A stretch of 64,000 nt of DNA, taken from positions 1 through 64,000 of the forward strand of contig CAJTLX010000011.1 of the NCBI GenBank assembly GCA_910577165.1, read 5' to 3'. This document shows, piece by piece, positions 36,700 to 45,270 of this stretch; the first letter of the stretch is position 1, and every line of letters begins with the position of its first letter. The DNA comes from an uncultured Lachnospiraceae bacterium (GTDB lineage: Bacteria > Bacillota > Clostridia > Lachnospirales > Lachnospiraceae). The notes beneath the pieces are model-generated. The model was not told the DNA's origin. It searched no databases and saw only the letters and a list, made by a program, of their open reading frames with translations. The position numbers were made by a program, and so were the translations under genes.

Positions 36700-37839
36700 C
36701 TAGAAATTTGACGGCGGAAGATACGGAGTCAATTTTTCCATCTGCACTTTTTTCTGTTGTAGGGAAGGATGGACATAAATCGAAAGCGTTGTGGTAATAT
36801 TTGCATGTCCAAGAATCTCAGACAGGGATTTTGTGTCAAAGCCTATCTCAACGCATCGGGTTGCAAAAGTATGCCGCAAAGTATGAAAAGTATGATGGTC
36901 AATTGCATTTCTCTTTAAAAATCTCTTATAACACATATAATATTGATGTGGTTCAGTAAATTTCTGTTTTCCAGTTAGGAGATAACAGTCATTATCACAG
37001 CGACGCTGTCTTAGGTAGTCCATCATAAATTTGGGCAGGGGGATCACTCGGATCGAACTCTGCGTCTTTGGCTCCGTGATTACTACCTTTGTTTTCTTAA
37101 GTGAATTTGGATTGAGATCGGCAATGCGCTCTACTGTTCTGCTAATATGTACAGTATGGTTGACAAAATCAATATCTGCCCATCTAAGCCCGCACAATTC
37201 TCCAATCCGAACTCCGGTAAACAAAGTAAAGAGAATTCCAAGACTTACCTGATCTTCAGATTTCAATAATTTTTCTTCAATCTTTATTCGAATTTCATCG
37301 GTCAAAATTGTTGTAGCTCTTCCTTTTTTTGCCGGATATTTCAACCGGCTGTAGCCTGGACACGGAAAATCATTGTCCGCTCCATAGCGCAGAATGGATT
37401 TTAGCACACATAAAATATCCGTCACGGTCTTTGGAGAGAGTGCCCTTCCTGATTTTCCGCCCGAATCCAAAAGAGTACCCGTCAGATTATTTAAACATTT
37501 CTGATCAATTCTCTGTAAAAGCTTCCCCTTTAAGTTCGGAAAAAGATAGCATATCACAATTCGATGATACCTTGTAAAGGTTGATTCTTTTACATTATAT
37601 TTCACATCGCAAAGCCATGCCTCCGCGAGATCCTCAAAGGTACATAATGCTTCTGGCAATTTGTGAGGGCGCAATCCCATAGTAATCTGTACAGCTGCCA
37701 TCTTTTTTTCTTTTGCCTCGCTGTAAGTTGCGCCATAGAGAGAATGATATTTTGCCTTTCCCTCTTCATAGTGGTGGATATACCTTGCTTCCCAGCGTCC
37801 ATCCTTCCTCTTAAAAATATTTTCGCCTTTTCTCGACAT
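36700..37839 (-). CDS. Tyrosine recombinase/integrase
   Basis: A 379-aa site-specific recombinase. An N-terminal arm-binding domain (about 1-50) is followed by a SAM-like core-binding domain (about 66-155) and a catalytic domain with all expected residues: R211 (TGVRIGELCGLRW), K258, H319 and R322 in HTLRHTFATR, H345 in LGHA, and the nucleophile Y355. AAAGGGG precedes the ATG. No excisionase, phage or conjugation genes are nearby, so a role as a local DNA invertase for the upstream promoter region is more likely than mobility. Confidence 0.9.
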   Translation of the reverse strand: MSRKGENIFKRKDGRWEARYIHHYEEGKAKYHSLYGATYSEAKEKKMAAVQITMGLRPHKLPEALCTFEDLAEAWLCDVKYNVKESTFTRYHRIVICYLFPNLKGKLLQRIDQKCLNNLTGTLLDSGGKSGRALSPKTVTDILCVLKSILRYGADNDFPCPGYSRLKYPAKKGRATTILTDEIRIKIEEKLLKSEDQVSLGILFTLFTGVRIGELCGLRWADIDFVNHTVHISRTVERIADLNPNSLKKTKVVITEPKTQSSIRVIPLPKFMMDYLRQRRCDNDCYLLTGKQKFTEPHQYYMCYKRFLKRNAIDHHTFHTLRHTFATRCVEIGFDTKSLSEILGHANITTTLSIYVHPSLQQKKVQMEKLTPYLPPSNF

Positions 37840-37896
37840 AAAATTCCCCTTTCATCATGAATACGACACTGAATTTGACTGCGAATAAAATAATAC

Positions 37897-37905
37897 CATA
37901 AGAAA
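37897..37905 (+). repeat. Left arm of the candidate invertible segment
   Basis: CATAAGAAA, the exact reverse complement of 38018-38026; weaker similarity continues outward for about seven bases. Confidence 0.5.
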
Positions 37906-38004
37906 GAGGGATATTTTTCCATTACTTTTTTATTGAATTTAATAAAAGTTTTGTTAAATTTAAATACATATTTAATATAAATATTAAAATGCATACTGAA
38001 TTGA

Positions 38005-38033
38005 TTGACAAATTGAATTTCTTATGATACAAT
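38005..38033 (+). promoter_or_regulatory. SigA-type promoter facing away from the polysaccharide locus
   Basis: TTGACA (38005-38010), a 17-bp spacer and TACAAT (38028-38033). No rightward gene follows; the transcript would run about 165 bases into the terminator at 38161-38204. Confidence 0.65.
38018..38026 (-). repeat. Right arm of the candidate invertible segment
   Basis: TTTCTTATG on the plus strand, the reverse complement of the left arm. It lies within the spacer of the 38005-38033 promoter. Confidence 0.5.
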
Positions 38034-38160
38034 CTTAGACGTTGGGAGTACAAACCATTGAGATTTTTACAGTTTTTGGAATAATGAAGTATAGTATTCT
38101 ATTACTTTTTAGTATAAAAATATATTATGTCATTTTTTCTATATCTTTTCAAACAAATAA

Positions 38161-38204
38161 GCACTATGCAAACGAGTTTCCCCCATTTGCACAGTGCCTT
38201 TTTT
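38161..38204. terminator. Rho-independent terminator
   Basis: A 12-bp stem with one mismatch (38161-38172 with 38186-38197) and a six-T run at 38199-38204. It ends the rightward transcript from 38005-38033; the left side is also T-rich when read leftward, so it may also end the DUF4340 operon. Confidence 0.8.
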
Positions 38205-38229
38205 CTTCCATTATTTAACTTCCTTTTTC

Positions 38230-39696
38230 CTACGGCTGATATTCCTTTATCTGCTTTAGTGCCTCGTCCACTTGTGCTGCTTCCGCCATAAACAAGCATA
38301 CACCGTTTTCCTCAATCGCATAATACTCCTTATTTCCCACAATTGGAAGATAGCGCACAGTATGCATAGCTTCTGCACTGCCATTCTCATAAAAGGTAAG
38401 TGAGAGTACCGCATTCTCTCCAAGTTCTGCGCCTTCTGCCAATTCCGCTTTTATTTGCAGTCCGATAATCACCTGGTACAGATCGCGGAACAGCTCACTC
38501 TCCTCCTCATTTAACTCCTTGCCATCCACAGTAAAATAATCATCCGTTGTGGTGGAACCATTCTCAAGCGTCTGTGTTTCGTGTGTCATGGTAAATACCC
38601 GCTCGGCACTGTCATATTGAAGCGTCAAGCCGCTGATGGAAGTGATATTGACCATCTGCGTATAGCGGGAAATCGCGCTAAAAGTATCCGGATTTAACAG
38701 CGTATTTGCTGTTTCTGCTGCCATTTTAAAAATTTGGTTCGATCCTTCTTTACGCACATAAATTTCCGATTTTTCTTCTGTAAAATCCCCGAAATACAGT
38801 GTGAATTCTTTTTTGTTCTTCTCCTCCCCATCGGTTTCCTCATACCATACCGTCAACGCGGTCTTTGGAGCAGAAAGCCCATATGTGGCGGCATCCGCCT
38901 CATGGTACGCCACAATTTCTCCCAGTTGAATTGCCGTGTAAGGCTCCATCATTGTAGCAAAATTGGTTAGATCCACACGCACCGGTACTTCGTACTTGTC
39001 GTAGAGTGCCAGAGTGTAGAGTGCCATTGCGGTTAAATCCTTTAGATCATTTGTGCTGTCCTTGATGGTAAATGAATCGTAGGTATCGCTGACTACCTTT
39101 AAGCCCGCAGCATTTTCTGAGGCAAAGGTCGGCACCGTATCAAGCTGTATCAGTTCATGCTCGGAAAAATAAAATGCATTTCTTACTTCCGCCTCGACCA
39201 AATATACATCGCTGCTCCCCTCCGTGCAGACATAGTATCCGCCATCCGCGCTGGAAAGATCGCCAAGGCAAAGCGTAATTTTCTCCTGATCTTTTTTGGT
39301 TACAATAAGCTTTAATACTGGATCGCTTAATCCATACTCGGAAAGATCGGAAGCACCTGCTAATACAAGCTTGGTGGGTTCAAAATTTTCTAATTTTTCC
39401 GCCATCGTATCAATCAGCCCGGTAGCTAACGGGAATTCTTCATCCTCCTTTAATACCCACTGATTCTCTTTTGCCTCCACAGTATAAGAATACAGATCAC
39501 TCTCGATCTTAATTTCCGCAATATCGGCAGTGGCAACCGCCGCAAGCTGTACGCCCGGCTCGTCATCCCCCTCATCTTCCTTTGGTCCTTCCTTCCATTT
39601 TGAGGCGGCAAAGTAGACCACAATCAAGAGGACAAGCACAGCGCACAAACTGAGCAGCGTGATCATATTTTTCTTTTTTCTCTTACTTGAAGCCAT
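38230..39696 (-). CDS. DUF4340 domain-containing membrane-anchored protein
   Basis: A 488-aa protein with one N-terminal helix (about 12-31) and an extracytoplasmic region that matches the DUF4340 family: a WVLKEDEEFPLAT-type segment (about 79-91), then YGLSDP, and a second YGLSAPKTALTVWY half. DUF4340 proteins regularly follow Gld-type ABC genes. It is the last gene of the gldA-gldF-gldG operon (12-bp gap). Confidence 0.87.
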   Translation of the reverse strand: MASSKRKKKNMITLLSLCAVLVLLIVVYFAASKWKEGPKEDEGDDEPGVQLAAVATADIAEIKIESDLYSYTVEAKENQWVLKEDEEFPLATGLIDTMAEKLENFEPTKLVLAGASDLSEYGLSDPVLKLIVTKKDQEKITLCLGDLSSADGGYYVCTEGSSDVYLVEAEVRNAFYFSEHELIQLDTVPTFASENAAGLKVVSDTYDSFTIKDSTNDLKDLTAMALYTLALYDKYEVPVRVDLTNFATMMEPYTAIQLGEIVAYHEADAATYGLSAPKTALTVWYEETDGEEKNKKEFTLYFGDFTEEKSEIYVRKEGSNQIFKMAAETANTLLNPDTFSAISRYTQMVNITSISGLTLQYDSAERVFTMTHETQTLENGSTTTDDYFTVDGKELNEEESELFRDLYQVIIGLQIKAELAEGAELGENAVLSLTFYENGSAEAMHTVRYLPIVGNKEYYAIEENGVCLFMAEAAQVDEALKQIKEYQP

Positions 39697-39708
39697 AACT
39701 CCCTCCCA

Positions 39709-41148
39709 TTATTTTTTGCGTCTGCGCACTACCACAAAGATACCCACTCCAATAATAGCGAGCGGCAACAATACTGTAGTAAAAAGCACAATCTTATTTC
39801 CCGACGCACTCGGAACAGTAAGCTGTTCTTCCATCAGACTCTTTGCCGGGACGGAAACGGCATTTTCCTGCTCCGTAAACGTATTGATTGTATTGATCAG
39901 TATATCCATATTTCCGTAAGAACTCTCCGAGAGAAGTTGGTCATCGAAGAAGAATTTTGCGGAGTAGACCGCGATCCGGGTTTCTTCCTCCCCCGCTGCC
40001 TCAGTAAGTTTTAGCCCTACGCAAAACTGTCCGCTTAAATCCCCGTCTTCCTTATCCAATGTCTCAGAATCCGCAGGCTTAATATAGGACTGCTCGGAAG
40101 TTTCTAGGAGCTTTTCAATGGTAAGTCCCTCGCGCTTATCCTCGCGCAGCGTAATGCCGGATACGGTCTGCGCTACCACATATTTTCTGCCGCGCACACT
40201 CTCCGTAATATCTGTATTGTAGACGGTCGGCAAAATAACATATGGCATCTGATACAGGCAATACCTGGAATCCCCCTCCATCAAAATGCCCTCATGCACA
40301 TCCATCCCATAATAGATAAGCAGTTCATTGAAATTTGTAAGTTCCGGGGTCATATAATCTAATACAAAAATAGCATCGCCGCCCGCCATGAGATATTCCT
40401 TTACCATTGCGATCTCATCCGCTGTATAGTCTGTCTGCGGCTGATTGATAAAGAGGAGATCGCAGTCATTTGGAATTTCCCCCTGTGTAACTAAGCGAAC
40501 ATCGTTTGTCGTGATATTATTTTTTTCAAAAATTTTTGAGAGCGTGGCGGAGATACTGCTCTCCCCATGTCCCTGTACATTGTATACTACTGGTAAATCC
40601 TCATTGGTCACATACTGGATTGCGGCGTTTATTCCGTTCTCTAAGGAAATTCCTGTGGTTTGAATCTGGAAAGTATTATAATTTACTTCCTGCACCAAGA
40701 TTTCTGAGTTTGGCACAAATTTCGCCTTGCCCGTTGTTTCATTGACCACAAGGAAACTGTCTAAAGTTACGGAATCCTCCACATACTGCGCCGCAAATTT
40801 CGGGTGCAGGATCGGGTCTTTGTACTCTATTTTTACCCGGTCATTATAGTCGTCATACTTGGTAAAAAGATTGTCAAGGTACGGGGATTCCCCGCCACTC
40901 TGCACAAAATAATATATCGTAATATCCTCGTCAATCTCTTTTAACAGCCGAATTGTCTCCGCGTCCAAACTAAATTTCCCGTCGTCCGTCACATCAAGCT
41001 GCAGATCGAGTGTTGTCATAATCAGATTGATCACAATCACAAGTGCTACCGCAATTACTGAAAGGAACGTGGCATATGCTCCTCCCCTAAATTTCCTCGT
41101 CTCAAAGGAAGCCTTTACGCGCCCGCCAAACTTTTCTTTCTCTGCCAT
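39709..41148 (-). CDS. GldG family ABC transporter accessory protein
   Basis: A 479-aa protein with helices at both ends (about 25-47 and 455-473) enclosing an extracytoplasmic domain. It matches the GldG / ABC_transp_aux family, including ITIYYFV, VQGHGE and GGDAIFVLDY. In Bacteroidetes GldG is named for gliding; in Clostridia no gliding is known and the substrate is unknown. It lies between the permease and the DUF4340 protein. Confidence 0.88.
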   Translation of the reverse strand: MAEKEKFGGRVKASFETRKFRGGAYATFLSVIAVALVIVINLIMTTLDLQLDVTDDGKFSLDAETIRLLKEIDEDITIYYFVQSGGESPYLDNLFTKYDDYNDRVKIEYKDPILHPKFAAQYVEDSVTLDSFLVVNETTGKAKFVPNSEILVQEVNYNTFQIQTTGISLENGINAAIQYVTNEDLPVVYNVQGHGESSISATLSKIFEKNNITTNDVRLVTQGEIPNDCDLLFINQPQTDYTADEIAMVKEYLMAGGDAIFVLDYMTPELTNFNELLIYYGMDVHEGILMEGDSRYCLYQMPYVILPTVYNTDITESVRGRKYVVAQTVSGITLREDKREGLTIEKLLETSEQSYIKPADSETLDKEDGDLSGQFCVGLKLTEAAGEEETRIAVYSAKFFFDDQLLSESSYGNMDILINTINTFTEQENAVSVPAKSLMEEQLTVPSASGNKIVLFTTVLLPLAIIGVGIFVVVRRRKK

Positions 41149-41174
41149 CTTTTCATCTCCCTATTTTTAGTCCC

Positions 41175-41208
41175 GTATCTGTCTTTCTGACATCATTCAG
41201 ACAGATAC
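41175..41208 (-). other. Hairpin between the permease and GldG genes
   Basis: A perfect 10-bp stem (41175-41184 with 41199-41208) and 14-base loop inside the operon. There is no U-run, so it is more likely an mRNA processing or stability element than a terminator. Confidence 0.45.
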
Positions 41209-41237
41209 TGATTTTCAGTCCTCAGTGCCGTATCTTT

Positions 41238-42101
41238 CTAGCTCCACCTTCTCTTTTTGACTGCCTGGATGGTCAAAAAGACAAAGAGTACGCAATAACT
41301 GATATAGTAAACCACCGCTGAGATCGCAAATTCACCATAGACAAAATCGGTAAAGCGATCACTGATGGAAAACCAGCTAAACACATTAAGCACTGCACCC
41401 TCTAACGCATCCGGCACTGAGCGGTACAGAATAAAAAGCGCGAGTTCTGAAAGAATGGCAATAAGAACACTTACGATAATATTATGCATTATAACATAAC
41501 TGATTCCTACCAGAGCCAGGATCAGCACGGAAAACACCAGCCATGCCGTTTTTGCACTGGTCGGCATCAATATGGCAATCTGTGAGGCAAAGACTGAGAT
41601 AATCACTACAACAAAGGTCATGATCGCCGCAAATGCCTGACTTTCCGTCAGCGCGGAAATAAATAATCCAATCGCCATATATGCCGCACCCATCAGGAAA
41701 AACGCGAAGATACAAGCATAGGACTGCTTATAGTTGACTGGACCATATTGTCCCATAAGAGGCGGGTAAATGCAGGTGATTAGCATAACAATTCCAAACA
41801 TAGAAAGAATGGAGAAGTATTTTCCAAGAATCACCTTTGTTATGGAAATCGGGCTGGTATATAAAAGCTGATCTGTTTTTTGTTTATTCTCCTCCGCCAT
41901 AATACGCATGGTTACCATCGGGACAAGCAGGATAAAAAACATCATAACACCGCCGAGAGCATAGCCGAAATTTGGACTGGCACTAAAGAGATTCTGCGCG
42001 TAGAAATACAGCCCGATCAGGGCAAGAAAGAACGCGAGAAATAAATACCCCACAATAGAGGTAAAATAAGTGCGCATTTCTTTTTTATATATTGCAAGCA
42101 T
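41238..42101 (-). CDS. ABC transporter permease (GldF/ABC-2 type)
   Basis: A 287-aa membrane protein with about six helices and the ABC-2 permease pattern: a MLAIYKKEMRTYFTS start, FFILLVPMVTMRIMAEE (about 55-71) and LLYTSPISITKVILGKY (about 78-94). Only 3 bp separate it from the ATPase gene stop, so the two subunits are co-made. Confidence 0.9.
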   Translation of the reverse strand: MLAIYKKEMRTYFTSIVGYLFLAFFLALIGLYFYAQNLFSASPNFGYALGGVMMFFILLVPMVTMRIMAEENKQKTDQLLYTSPISITKVILGKYFSILSMFGIVMLITCIYPPLMGQYGPVNYKQSYACIFAFFLMGAAYMAIGLFISALTESQAFAAIMTFVVVIISVFASQIAILMPTSAKTAWLVFSVLILALVGISYVIMHNIIVSVLIAILSELALFILYRSVPDALEGAVLNVFSWFSISDRFTDFVYGEFAISAVVYYISYCVLFVFLTIQAVKKRRWS

Positions 42102-42104
42102 GGT

Positions 42105-43166
42105 TTAATCCTCCCTCTCTTTTTCCTCCGAATTAATGTCCTCCACAGAAATTCTTGTGTCCGTATCATACGGACAATCCTCTTCTGCGTCCGTATCGGA
42201 ATTTTCTAATCTTTCTTCCGGATTCAAACTCTTTCCCTCATCCTTTGTCATCTCAAGGAAGATATCCTCCAGCGACATATCATCCACACTCATCTGATAG
42301 ATTGGACATTTTGCACCGGCAAGGGCATAGAAGACTTCCTCGCGCACATCAACACGCTCTTTTGTTCCAATGCAGAGGGAAACAATTCCCTCTTCCTCCC
42401 CCTCAACACTGAGCTTCTCGATCGATGCAATCGGGGCAAGTGCCGCGCGAATCTTTTCCTCGCTCCCCTTTATCGACAGATGAAGTGAGGCCTGGCGTTC
42501 CAGATGCTTTGGCAGATTTTCCACACTGTCCATCACGACAAGCTTTCCTTTATTGATAATCATAACGGTATCGCAGACCTCACTGATCTCCGAGAGAATA
42601 TGTGAGCTGATAATTACCGTATGCTTTTTTGCCAATTCTTTGATCAGATCACGAATTTCAATGATCTGCATCGGATCAAGCCCTACGGTTGGCTCGTCAA
42701 GAATAATTACTTCCGGATATCCCGCAATCGCCTGTGCCAAACCGACACGTTGTTTATAGCCCTTTGACAGATGACGGATCAGCCGGTCAGCAACATCTGT
42801 GATCTGCGTGCGCGCCATAATATCCGCAAGCATCGCCGCTCTTGCGCCACGCGGAACCTTTTTGATATCCATTACAAATTTTAAGTATTCCCGGACAGTC
42901 ATATCCGGATAGACTGGCGGCAACTCCGGCAGATAGCCGATTGCTTTTTTGGTTTCTTCTGGCTCCTCATAAATATCGAAGCCGTTGATGGTAACACTGC
43001 CTTCCGTCATGGAAATATAGCCGGTTAGCATATTCATTGTCGTTGATTTTCCCGCGCCATTCGGTCCTAAAAAACCAAGAATTTGTCCCTTTTCCACGGT
43101 AAAATTCAGGTGATCCACAGCGATGTGATCCCCATATTTTTTTACCAGATTCTTTACTTCAATCAA
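42105..43166 (-). CDS. ABC transporter ATP-binding protein (GldA-like)
   Basis: A 353-aa ATPase: Walker A GPNGAGKST (about 34-42), signature LSKGYKQRVGLAQ (about 133-145), Walker B IILDEPTVGLDP and H-loop SSHIL. After residue 225 there is a regulatory C-terminal domain and an acidic tail rich in Asp and Glu. It is the first gene of the operon and energises the GldF permease. Confidence 0.92.
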   Translation of the reverse strand: MIEVKNLVKKYGDHIAVDHLNFTVEKGQILGFLGPNGAGKSTTMNMLTGYISMTEGSVTINGFDIYEEPEETKKAIGYLPELPPVYPDMTVREYLKFVMDIKKVPRGARAAMLADIMARTQITDVADRLIRHLSKGYKQRVGLAQAIAGYPEVIILDEPTVGLDPMQIIEIRDLIKELAKKHTVIISSHILSEISEVCDTVMIINKGKLVVMDSVENLPKHLERQASLHLSIKGSEEKIRAALAPIASIEKLSVEGEEEGIVSLCIGTKERVDVREEVFYALAGAKCPIYQMSVDDMSLEDIFLEMTKDEGKSLNPEERLENSDTDAEEDCPYDTDTRISVEDINSEEKERED

Positions 43167-43262
43167 ATCTTTACCTCCTTTTTTATACTTCCTGTGTACT
43201 ATCTCGCATTCTGTAGTTTATCTTTATCTACCCGCGACTTGCCCGCAGAATTTTCCTGTAAA

Positions 43263-43316
43263 ATTATAGCGCAGCTTTGTGAAAACTTCCCGTGAATTAT
43301 GTGAACATCCTGTGAA
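43263..43316 (-). promoter_or_regulatory. Promoter of the Gld operon with four direct repeats
   Basis: On the minus strand a TATAAT (43263-43268) has no good -35. Instead four copies of TTCAC (plus-strand GTGAA starting at 43279, 43292, 43301, 43312) stand just upstream, spaced 9 to 13 bp. This layout is typical of an OmpR/PhoB-type activator binding in place of the -35. Confidence 0.45.
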
Positions 43317-43346
43317 ATCGAACAAAAAAAATCCACCGATACGCTA

Positions 43347-43383
43347 CTTCAGCGGCATAATTTCCCTGATCGGCGTGCGCAAA
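43347..43383 (+). repeat. Copy of the dispersed ACTTCAG repeat
   Basis: It begins ACTTCAGCGGCATAA and ends in CGGCGTGCGC, matching the copy at 14368-14406. Confidence 0.45.
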
Positions 43384-43385
43384 AA

Positions 43386-43411
43386 AGGACTGCCGCTTTT
43401 GCAGCAGTCCT
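43386..43411 (-). terminator. Terminator of dapA-dapB
   Basis: A perfect 8-bp stem (43386-43393 with 43404-43411) just past the dapB stop codon, followed leftward by six T residues. Confidence 0.85.
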
Positions 43412-43419
43412 CTGATTTT

Positions 43420-44184
43420 CTATGCCCCGATCACTCCCTGCATATCATACATTCCCGCCTTTTTTCCGGCAAGGAATTTTGCTGCCTGTACTGCACCTGT
43501 GCCAAATACTTCGCGCGAGTATGCGGTATGCTTTAACTCTATCACTTCATCGCGCCCTGCAAAGATAATTTCATGTTCTCCGACAATGGTTCCGCCGCGC
43601 ACTGCCGAGATCCCAATTTCTTTTGGATCGCGCGCCTGTCTGCGCCCGCTGCGATCATAAGTGTAGTGATACTCCCCTGAGAGTGCAGTATTGATGCGGT
43701 CTGCCAAGAGCAGTGCTGTGCCGGACGGTGCATCGACTTTGCGGTTGTGATGGCGTTCGACAATCTCAATGTCAAAGCCCGCCTCCTCAAAGATTTTCGC
43801 CGCCGCTTCCGCCAGTTTTGCCAGTGTGTTAATGCCGAGTGACATATTGGCGGAGCGAAGAATCGCTATCTCCCCTGCTGCCTCCTCTATCTCCGCAAGC
43901 TGTTCATTAGAAAAACCTGTGGTACACAACACAATCGGCAATTTTTTCTCTCTACAAAAATTAAGCAGCTCGGTCAGACCCTTAGGCGAGGAAAAATCAA
44001 TCACAACATCCGCTCCTTCCCCGCATTCTGCTAAATGTTCATAGACCGGATATGAATTTGCCCCGTTTTCTTTTGGAGTCAGATCCACCCCCGCCACAAT
44101 CTGCGACTGTGTGTCATTTTTTACGATATCAGAAATTACCTGCCCCATTCTGCCATTGCAGCCACGCAAAATAATATTTATCAT
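43420..44184 (-). CDS. dapB: 4-hydroxy-tetrahydrodipicolinate reductase
   Basis: A 254-aa enzyme of the lysine/diaminopimelate pathway. It reduces the DapA product with NAD(P)H. The nucleotide-binding GCNGRMG lies at 8-14; the catalytic ERHHNRKVDAPSGTA (about 141-155) contains the active-site His and Lys; GEHEI...GRDE is also typical. It follows dapA by 46 bp. In a sporulator the pathway also feeds dipicolinic acid synthesis. Confidence 0.96.
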   Translation of the reverse strand: MINIILRGCNGRMGQVISDIVKNDTQSQIVAGVDLTPKENGANSYPVYEHLAECGEGADVVIDFSSPKGLTELLNFCREKKLPIVLCTTGFSNEQLAEIEEAAGEIAILRSANMSLGINTLAKLAEAAAKIFEEAGFDIEIVERHHNRKVDAPSGTALLLADRINTALSGEYHYTYDRSGRRQARDPKEIGISAVRGGTIVGEHEIIFAGRDEVIELKHTAYSREVFGTGAVQAAKFLAGKKAGMYDMQGVIGA

Positions 44185-44230
44185 TTTTGTTTCCTTCTTT
44201 CTGTTTGGTATTTTTTAGCATAGATATTTC

Positions 44231-45115
44231 TTAGATCAGTCCAACTTTCTGCATCTCTGCGCGCAGCAGATTTGTATGTGTCTCCTCCATCTCAGTAAGC
44301 GGCGCGCGCAGTCCTCCCACGCCCAAGCCCATCATATTCATCGCCGTCTTAACCGGAATCGGATTGACCTCGCAAAACAGTGCCTTGATTAACGGAATAT
44401 ATTTTAACTGAAGTTCCAGGCTTCCCTTGGTATCCCCCGCCAGGTATTTTGCTACAATATCATGTGTTTCTTTTGGCAGAACATTTGAGAGTACGGAGAT
44501 TACTCCCTTTCCGCCAAGGGAGAGTATCGGGACAATATAGTCATCATTTCCCGAATAGATATCAAGCGCGCCCTCACAGAGCTGAACAGTGTGTGATACC
44601 TGGCTGATATCGCCCGTTGCCTCCTTCATTGCTACAATATTTTCTACATTTTTTGCCAAATATGCAGCAGTTTCCGGTCGGATATTGCAGCCTGTGCGCC
44701 CTGGAATATTGTAGAGGATAATCGGCAGATCGACTGCCTTTGCAATCTCTGTAAAATGGCGGATCAAGCCATTTTGTGTCGCCTTGTTATAATACGGTGT
44801 CACAAGCAAAAGTCCGTCCGCTCCGTCCTTCATCGCCTGCTTGGAGAGGGAGATCGCCGTCTTTGTGCAGTTAGAACCCGTCCCCGCAATCAATGGCACG
44901 CGCTTATTCACATGAGCTACCGCATAGCGGATACATTCAATATGCTCCTCCAAAGACAGCGTGGAAGCCTCCCCCGTTGTCCCGCAGATAATAATACTGT
45001 CCGTGCCATTCTCAATCTGAAAATCGAGAAGCTCCCCTAATTTTTCAAAATTTACCTCTCCATTTTCTTTCATCGGCGTGACAATCGCCACACCAGCTCC
45101 CTCAAAAATCGCCAT
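44231..45115 (-). CDS. dapA: 4-hydroxy-tetrahydrodipicolinate synthase
   Basis: A 294-aa aldolase-type enzyme that condenses pyruvate with aspartate semialdehyde. Family motifs: GTTGEASTL (about 45-53), YNIPGRTG with the catalytic Tyr (about 133-140), and the Schiff-base lysine in VAMKEATGD. The ATG at 45115 is preceded by AAGGATGG; the frame runs 44 codons further into the riboswitch leader, which is not coding. It is controlled by the lysine riboswitch upstream. Confidence 0.96.
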   Translation of the reverse strand: MAIFEGAGVAIVTPMKENGEVNFEKLGELLDFQIENGTDSIIICGTTGEASTLSLEEHIECIRYAVAHVNKRVPLIAGTGSNCTKTAISLSKQAMKDGADGLLLVTPYYNKATQNGLIRHFTEIAKAVDLPIILYNIPGRTGCNIRPETAAYLAKNVENIVAMKEATGDISQVSHTVQLCEGALDIYSGNDDYIVPILSLGGKGVISVLSNVLPKETHDIVAKYLAGDTKGSLELQLKYIPLIKALFCEVNPIPVKTAMNMMGLGVGGLRAPLTEMEETHTNLLRAEMQKVGLI

Positions 45116-45270
45116 AATCTTCCATCCTTTCTTTTTGTTGCGAGGCAGAAATAATTTCCATATGCGGGTCTGCGCACAAAAAAAGCCGACATGGATTGCC
45201 GACTGAAATACCCGCCACATTGATCTTAATTTTGATGCAGCACACAATGCACCAATGCAGCACTATTTTC

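Larger units (their letters stand above)
37840..38229. promoter_or_regulatory. 390-bp AT-rich gap: candidate invertible promoter region
   Basis: A gene-free region upstream of the recombinase. Perfect 9-bp inverted arms lie at 37897-37905 and 38018-38026 (112 bp apart), and a 25-bp near-palindrome at 37936-37960. The rightward promoter at 38005-38033 has its -35 inside and its -10 outside the right arm. A hairpin terminator is at 38161-38204. After inversion the same -35 would be 17 bp from TATTAT (37890-37895), facing the recombinase. Confidence 0.55.

Noticed and set aside
36700..37839. A prophage or integrative element marked by the integrase
   Set aside because: No phage, conjugation or excisionase gene and no tRNA attachment site are nearby; the capsule context and inverted arms fit a local invertase better.
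37921..38110. 10-bp direct repeat ATTACTTTTT at 37921 and 38101
   Set aside because: Very AT-rich and low-complexity; likely chance, though it could be a recombinase arm site.
38084..38218. Small rightward frame beginning ATG AAG TAT after the orphan promoter
   Set aside because: It runs straight through the terminator hairpin and has only a weak GGA three bases from the ATG.
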